Below, piece by piece: positions 6,063-9,726 of a stretch of DNA of 9,726 nt. The position numbers and the translations under genes are program-made. How positions within the stretch are numbered: the stretch's first letter is position 1; every line of letters starts with the position of its first letter. Origin of the DNA: an uncultured Planctomycetaceae bacterium (GTDB lineage: Bacteria > Planctomycetota > Planctomycetia > Planctomycetales > Planctomycetaceae); contig CAIXQV010000299.1 of NCBI GenBank assembly GCA_903921605.1, positions 1 through 9,726 of the forward strand, given 5' to 3'. Under the pieces are notes generated by a model. The model worked only from the letters and a program-made list of their open reading frames with translations, was not told the origin of the DNA and ran no database searches.

Positions 6063-6989
6063 ATGCACAAGTTCTCAGGCGTCATTCCTCCAGTTGTTTC
6101 TCCGATGAAGTCGGCCGACCAACTTGATGTCGAAGCCGTTGATCGTGTCGTGGAGCATCTGATTCAGGGGGGCGTCTCAGGCTTGTTTGTTCTGGGGACG
6201 ACCGGTGAAGGCCCCTCGCTGACGTATCAGATGCGTTACGAAATGGTTGAGCGAACCTGCGAACACGTCAAGGGCCGAGTTCCGGTTCTCGTTGGTGTGA
6301 CTGACACCAGTCTGGCTGAGTCCATTGCCCTGGCGGAGCATGCGGCGGCGTGCGGTGCAGCGGCAATCGTGGCGGCAGCGCCGTTTTATTTTGACGTCTC
6401 TCAGTCCGCTTTGGAGGCATGGTTTCGTGAGCTTGCAGACCGGTCTCCTCTGCCAGTGATGCTGTATAACATGCCGTCGTGCGTCGGCGTGACGCTTGAT
6501 CTGGAAATCGTCGATGCCCTGTCTCATCATCCGAACGTGGCAGGCATTAAGGACAGTGGCGGCGACTGGACTTACTTTCAGGCACTCTGCGACAAGCATC
6601 GCGATCGTGAAGACTTTGTCATCTTCATGGGGCCGGAGGAGTTGTTAGCGGAAGCCGTAGCGGCCGGTGCGAATGGCGGCGTTTGCGGTGGAGCCAATCT
6701 GCTCCCACAAGTTTACAGTCGACTTTATCTGGCCGCCGTGCGAAAAGACGCCGTGGAGATCGCTCATTGGAAGCAAACCATTGCGGACATGTTTGCCTCC
6801 GTCTATCGCGACGACGAGCAGCGAATGAAACTGATCCCGGGTCTGAAACTGGCGATGGAAGAGTGCGGACTGTGCAGTGGAACCGTGGCTCCTCCGCTGA
6901 TGGCTGTCACGGAATCGCATGCTCGACGAATTCGCGGTTCTATTCCGCGACTTCTGGCGGCCTGTGAATACTCCACCGTCGAGGCCTGA
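6063..6989 (+). CDS. DHDPS/NAL-family pyruvate-type class I aldolase
   Basis: A 308-residue TIM-barrel lyase of the dihydrodipicolinate synthase/N-acetylneuraminate lyase family, at the usual full length. Seen in the sequence: GTTGEGPSL (45-53) with Thr46 and Thr47 of the active site, PFY with Tyr109, LYNMPSCVG (134-142) with catalytic Tyr135, and GIKDSGGD (161-168) with Lys163, the Schiff-base lysine. All core catalytic residues are present, so it should be an active cytoplasmic aldolase on a 2-oxo acid such as pyruvate. The arginine that in DapA follows YNxPS (Arg138 in E. coli) and binds aspartate semialdehyde is Cys140 here. Lysine biosynthesis is therefore less likely than a sugar-acid or sialic-acid-like aldol reaction. 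Start ATG 6063 has no strong ribosome site, but the first residues (FSGVIPPVVSP) match the family's usual N-terminus. It stands alone, with 194 bp before the next gene. Confidence 0.93.
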   Translation: MHKFSGVIPPVVSPMKSADQLDVEAVDRVVEHLIQGGVSGLFVLGTTGEGPSLTYQMRYEMVERTCEHVKGRVPVLVGVTDTSLAESIALAEHAAACGAAAIVAAAPFYFDVSQSALEAWFRELADRSPLPVMLYNMPSCVGVTLDLEIVDALSHHPNVAGIKDSGGDWTYFQALCDKHRDREDFVIFMGPEELLAEAVAAGANGGVCGGANLLPQVYSRLYLAAVRKDAVEIAHWKQTIADMFASVYRDDEQRMKLIPGLKLAMEECGLCSGTVAPPLMAVTESHARRIRGSIPRLLAACEYSTVEA

Positions 6990-7023
6990 TTGTTGTCGCA
7001 ATGAGTTTTTGCATTTGGAGTCC

Positions 7024-7057
7024 CCGCAGACCAGACCTCTCTTGCAACTGGCTGCGG
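7024..7057. promoter_or_regulatory. Bulged 10-bp dyad overlapping the promoter of the PPC-protein gene
   Basis: CCGCAG-A-CCAG (7024-7034) pairs with CTGG-CTGCGG (7048-7057), giving 10 base pairs with one bulged A and a 13-nt loop. It lies 35 bases after the aldolase stop and covers the predicted -35 box at 7042. It could be a 3' hairpin for the aldolase transcript or a regulator site. There is no T-tract after it. Confidence 0.35.
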
Positions 7058-7070
7058 ATTGCCCTGTAAT
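7042..7070 (+). promoter_or_regulatory. Candidate sigma-70-type promoter for the PPC-protein gene
   Basis: TTGCAA (7042-7047) and TGTAAT (7065-7070) are spaced by exactly 17 bp, matching four and five of six consensus bases. A start near 7077 would give a leader of about 107 bases. No Shine-Dalgarno precedes the ATG at 7184. Confidence 0.5.
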
Positions 7071-7183
7071 TACACCCGATCGAACCAAACGATCAAACGA
7101 GAAGTCGACCAGATTCAAACCCCGCCTTAGGCTTCTCCAGCCGACCTGCCGTTAGACCCTGCCTTCAATTTCAAGCCTGTGCC

Positions 7184-9726
7184 ATGAGACCAGACGACCG
7201 CGATGCGATGTCGATGGATGCTCTGTTGACGGACTTTGTCCGCAGCAGTCGCGTAATCTCCTTGTCAGCGCTGCTCGTGCTGTTGATCACTTCGCCTGCC
7301 GCCGCGCAGATGGCACCGGTGCTGAACACAGTCTTTCCATGCGGCGGAAAAATCGGCACGGCATTCGAATTGAGTGTGACCGGAAGTCACCTCGAATCAG
7401 TTGAAACGCTGCGAAGTAATGTCCCGGGCTTTGAATGTGAATTCCTGGCGGCGAATCGATTTCGCGTGACGGTACCTTCGACCACGATGCCCGGGCAATA
7501 TGATGTGTGGGCCGTGGGCGAGAATGGTCTGAGCAGCCCTCGGACGTTCCTTGTCGGCCGCCATCCGGAGCTGCTTGAGGTTGAACCGAATGATGTCGAA
7601 CCTGCAGCGATGTCAGTGCCGTTGGATACCGTGATCAATGGGCAGCTCGACAAACCGGCTGATGTCGATCAGTATCGCATTCAGGCCACAATGGGCCAAC
7701 GAGTCATCATTGAATGTTCGGCCGAGCGAATTGATTCTCGACTGCGTGCGGTTCTGGAAGTCTTCGATGATCATGGACGACGAATCGCGGTCAATCGAGG
7801 ATATGTCGGGATTGATCCGCTGATTGATTTCGTCGCGCCGGCGGATGGATCTTATGTTGTCCGTGTTCAGGACCTGATTTCCTCCGGTGGCCCTGAACTC
7901 TACTATCGTCTGGAGTTTGATACTCAACCGAGAGTTCTGTTTTCCAGACCTTCCGTGATTCAACGCGGTCAAGCAACGCGCGTCACACTGTTTGGATGGA
8001 ATCTGCCGACGGCAAAAGCAACAGATGAGGTTGCTGCGGTGTCCGGCGAAAAGTCAGGGCCTCAGGCAGAGCTTGGTTCTAAGCTGACGTCACATCACAC
8101 GACCGGCAGTTTCAAACAGATTGAATTCGAACAGATTGAAGTCGAGATCCCGGCTTCTCTCGCGCAGCCCTCAACTCAGTTGCCGATTCGCCTGCAGCCA
8201 TCACAGGTCGTGACCGCGGCGAATTCATTCGCATATTATCTACCAGGCAGCCACGCTCCTGTGATGATTGGCCTGAGCGATATCGCCATCAGTCTTGATC
8301 AAAGCGACAATCATGCACCGGAGTCGGCTCAGAATGTTTCCGTGCCATGTGAACTGAGCGGACAACTTGCGGAAGCCAGCGAACAGGATTGGTTTGCAAT
8401 TGACGTTCAGCGGGGCGAAGTGTTGCACCTGGAAGGATTCGGCCAACGCATTTCGTCTCCCGTGGATTTGCAGATCAGCGTTTACGATTCTGAGCAGCAG
8501 TCGCTGTTGGCTCAGTTCAGTGATCAGCAGGACAACCTGGGCGATGAGTTCTCCACATCGCATCTGGATCCCGCGGGGCGTTGGGTTTGTCCGCGCGACG
8601 GGCGTTATCTTGTGGTTGTTCGCAATCTTAATCGTGCCGTACAGAATGATCTGCGTCGAGTTTATCAACTCAGTATTCGTCGTGAGGAAGCAGATTTTCA
8701 GGTCGTGGCAATTCCAGCCACGGACGGAGTTCGATCGCTCAATATTCCGCAGGGTGGTCGGCAGATTGTAAAGCTGATCGCTGTCCGACAACGAGCCTAT
8801 AACGGGGCGATCCGAGTTTCGGCGAGAGATCTGCCGGGCGGAATCGAATGCCCGGATGTTTGGTTCGGCCCCGGAGTGAATCAGGCAACGATGGTGATCT
8901 CCGCCGACCCGGCTTGCGAAAGACTTATCGATAATCTGCATCTCGAAGCCACCGGCGATGCGGAGCACAACACGCTCCGACACGATGTTCAGTTTGGCTC
9001 GATCGTTCGCGCGGGAAGTCCCGATGGCTGGGGGCGATTGGTCTCGGCACTTCCCTTCGCGGTAGCCGGCTCTGCGCCGCTGAGGATCTCAGCGAATGCT
9101 CACGAACCTCTTGAACATCAGCTTTATGGAACTCTCGCGGCAAAGCACTTTCAGGGCAGCGCCGTCGATGTCGCGGTGGAGATTGAGCGTCGGGATGCGT
9201 CACATCAGGCCGATGTGAAAATGTTCGCGGAAGGGCTGCCGGATCAAATCAGAAATCAGATCGCGATTATTCCTGCAGGGCAAACAAAAGGATATGTCAC
9301 GTTCGAACTGCCTCTGACTTTGCCAGCGGGACAATACTCATTTGTCATCCGCGCGGAGACGACGGTTCCGACAGCGGACGGGAAAACGGAGAACGTCGCG
9401 GTTCATAGTTCGCCCGTCGTGATTGACGTGCAAACGGCTGCGTTTGATGTGGATGTTGATCCGTTCGCCATCACGAAAGCTCGCCGTGGTGACACAATTC
9501 AGATCGCCTATTCGTCTCGAAGACGCAACGGTTTCATCGGCAAGATGCATACGGAGATCGCCTCGCCCGGCGTGGTGACCGATGTTCCTGGACTGCTTGG
9601 GCGTGGCGAAACTTTCACCGGGCAAACAGAAACTGGATCGTTACAGATCGTTGTGAATAAAGATGCTCCGCTGGGACCGCAGCGATTTCTGCGACTCTTT
9701 ACCGTCGGCGTGGTTGAGGATGAGCC
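7184..9726 (+). CDS. Exported PPC-domain protein, 3' end outside the window
   Basis: The frame is open from ATG 7184 to the window end: 847 codons and two bases, with no stop. ATGs at 7208 and 7214 are alternatives that shorten an unusually long N-region. Residues 24-41 (VISLSALLVLLITSPAAA) form a signal peptide core with likely cleavage after AAA, so the product acts outside the inner membrane. Residues about 45-125 look like an IPT/TIG beta-domain (FPCGGKIGTAFELSVTGSHL). Residues about 131-246 form a first PPC domain, starting LEVEPNDVE and containing DVDQYRIQA and GSYVVRVQD. A TIG-like RGQATRVTLFGWNLP follows at 261-275. A second PPC domain is at about 366-500 (QDWFAIDV, DGRYLVVVRN). The rest is beta-rich Ig-like sequence. 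No catalytic motif is visible. In planctomycetes such proteins often neighbour DUF1549/DUF1553 or DUF1501 genes, which would lie to the right if present. A structural or carbohydrate/protein-binding role is inference. Confidence 0.92.
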   Translation, partial: MRPDDRDAMSMDALLTDFVRSSRVISLSALLVLLITSPAAAQMAPVLNTVFPCGGKIGTAFELSVTGSHLESVETLRSNVPGFECEFLAANRFRVTVPSTTMPGQYDVWAVGENGLSSPRTFLVGRHPELLEVEPNDVEPAAMSVPLDTVINGQLDKPADVDQYRIQATMGQRVIIECSAERIDSRLRAVLEVFDDHGRRIAVNRGYVGIDPLIDFVAPADGSYVVRVQDLISSGGPELYYRLEFDTQPRVLFSRPSVIQRGQATRVTLFGWNLPTAKATDEVAAVSGEKSGPQAELGSKLTSHHTTGSFKQIEFEQIEVEIPASLAQPSTQLPIRLQPSQVVTAANSFAYYLPGSHAPVMIGLSDIAISLDQSDNHAPESAQNVSVPCELSGQLAEASEQDWFAIDVQRGEVLHLEGFGQRISSPVDLQISVYDSEQQSLLAQFSDQQDNLGDEFSTSHLDPAGRWVCPRDGRYLVVVRNLNRAVQNDLRRVYQLSIRREEADFQVVAIPATDGVRSLNIPQGGRQIVKLIAVRQRAYNGAIRVSARDLPGGIECPDVWFGPGVNQATMVISADPACERLIDNLHLEATGDAEHNTLRHDVQFGSIVRAGSPDGWGRLVSALPFAVAGSAPLRISANAHEPLEHQLYGTLAAKHFQGSAVDVAVEIERRDASHQADVKMFAEGLPDQIRNQIAIIPAGQTKGYVTFELPLTLPAGQYSFVIRAETTVPTADGKTENVAVHSSPVVIDVQTAAFDVDVDPFAITKARRGDTIQIAYSSRRRNGFIGKMHTEIASPGVVTDVPGLLGRGETFTGQTETGSLQIVVNKDAPLGPQRFLRLFTVGVVEDE
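8115..8144 (+). repeat. In-frame 15-bp tandem duplication
   Basis: AACAGATTGAATTCG (8115-8129) is followed directly by AACAGATTGAAGTCG (8130-8144), identical at 14 of 15 positions. In the protein this gives QIEFE then QIEVE, in the acidic linker between the second TIG-like segment and the second PPC domain. It looks like a small replication-slippage duplication that kept the frame. Confidence 0.6.

Noticed and set aside
8240..8983. A 247-codon open frame on the - strand.
   Set aside because: It lies wholly antisense within the PPC-domain protein gene, whose frame has clear domains. It contains no recognisable motif.
1..9726. CRISPR array, insertion sequence or prophage genes.
   Set aside because: No regularly spaced direct repeats, transposase, integrase or phage structural motifs were seen in any plausible coding frame.

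Overview
The window looks like a piece of a Planctomycetota chromosome. The main evidence is a large secreted protein at the right end that carries two PPC-type (pre-peptidase C-terminal) domains and an N-terminal TIG-like segment, a type abundant in that phylum. Supporting signs are intermediate-to-high GC, mostly weak or absent Shine-Dalgarno sequences, generous intergenic spacing and GC-rich palindromic repeats between genes. No species can be named from sequence alone.

Layout from left to right. (1) 2-72: a tRNA-Gly with anticodon CCC on the + strand. (2) 110-3533: a divergent three-gene cluster. Two genes read leftwards: a small C-terminally membrane-anchored protein (1687-2082) and a long, cytoplasmic-looking coiled-coil protein (110-1543). 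One reads rightwards: a conserved alpha-helical protein (2289-3533). Their promoters share the 206-bp gap 2083-2288. A long imperfect hairpin (1611-1673) sits between the two leftward genes. (3) 3534-3805: a convergent intergenic region with two simple hairpins flanking a 91-bp inverted pair of REP-like units. (4) 3806-5287, - strand: an extended short-chain dehydrogenase/reductase with an unusual C-terminal extension. (5) 5288-6062: 775 bp with no convincing gene but several dyads, between divergent genes. (6) 6063-6989, + strand: a dihydrodipicolinate synthase/N-acetylneuraminate lyase (DHDPS/NAL) family aldolase that lacks the arginine expected of a true DapA. (7) 7184 to the window end, + strand: the PPC-domain exported protein, cut off by the window edge.

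The best candidate for an undescribed system is the three-gene cluster at 110-3533. A short protein with a conserved-looking helical N-terminus and a C-terminal membrane anchor is probably co-transcribed with a soluble coiled-coil protein, and both are divergent from a strikingly conserved-looking helical protein. As far as I recall, relatives of these proteins occur in Proteobacteria under uninformative names. A membrane-attached coiled-coil assembly, perhaps in envelope stress, is an inference and not demonstrated by the sequence. The remaining genes look like single metabolic or envelope genes with no clear shared pathway.
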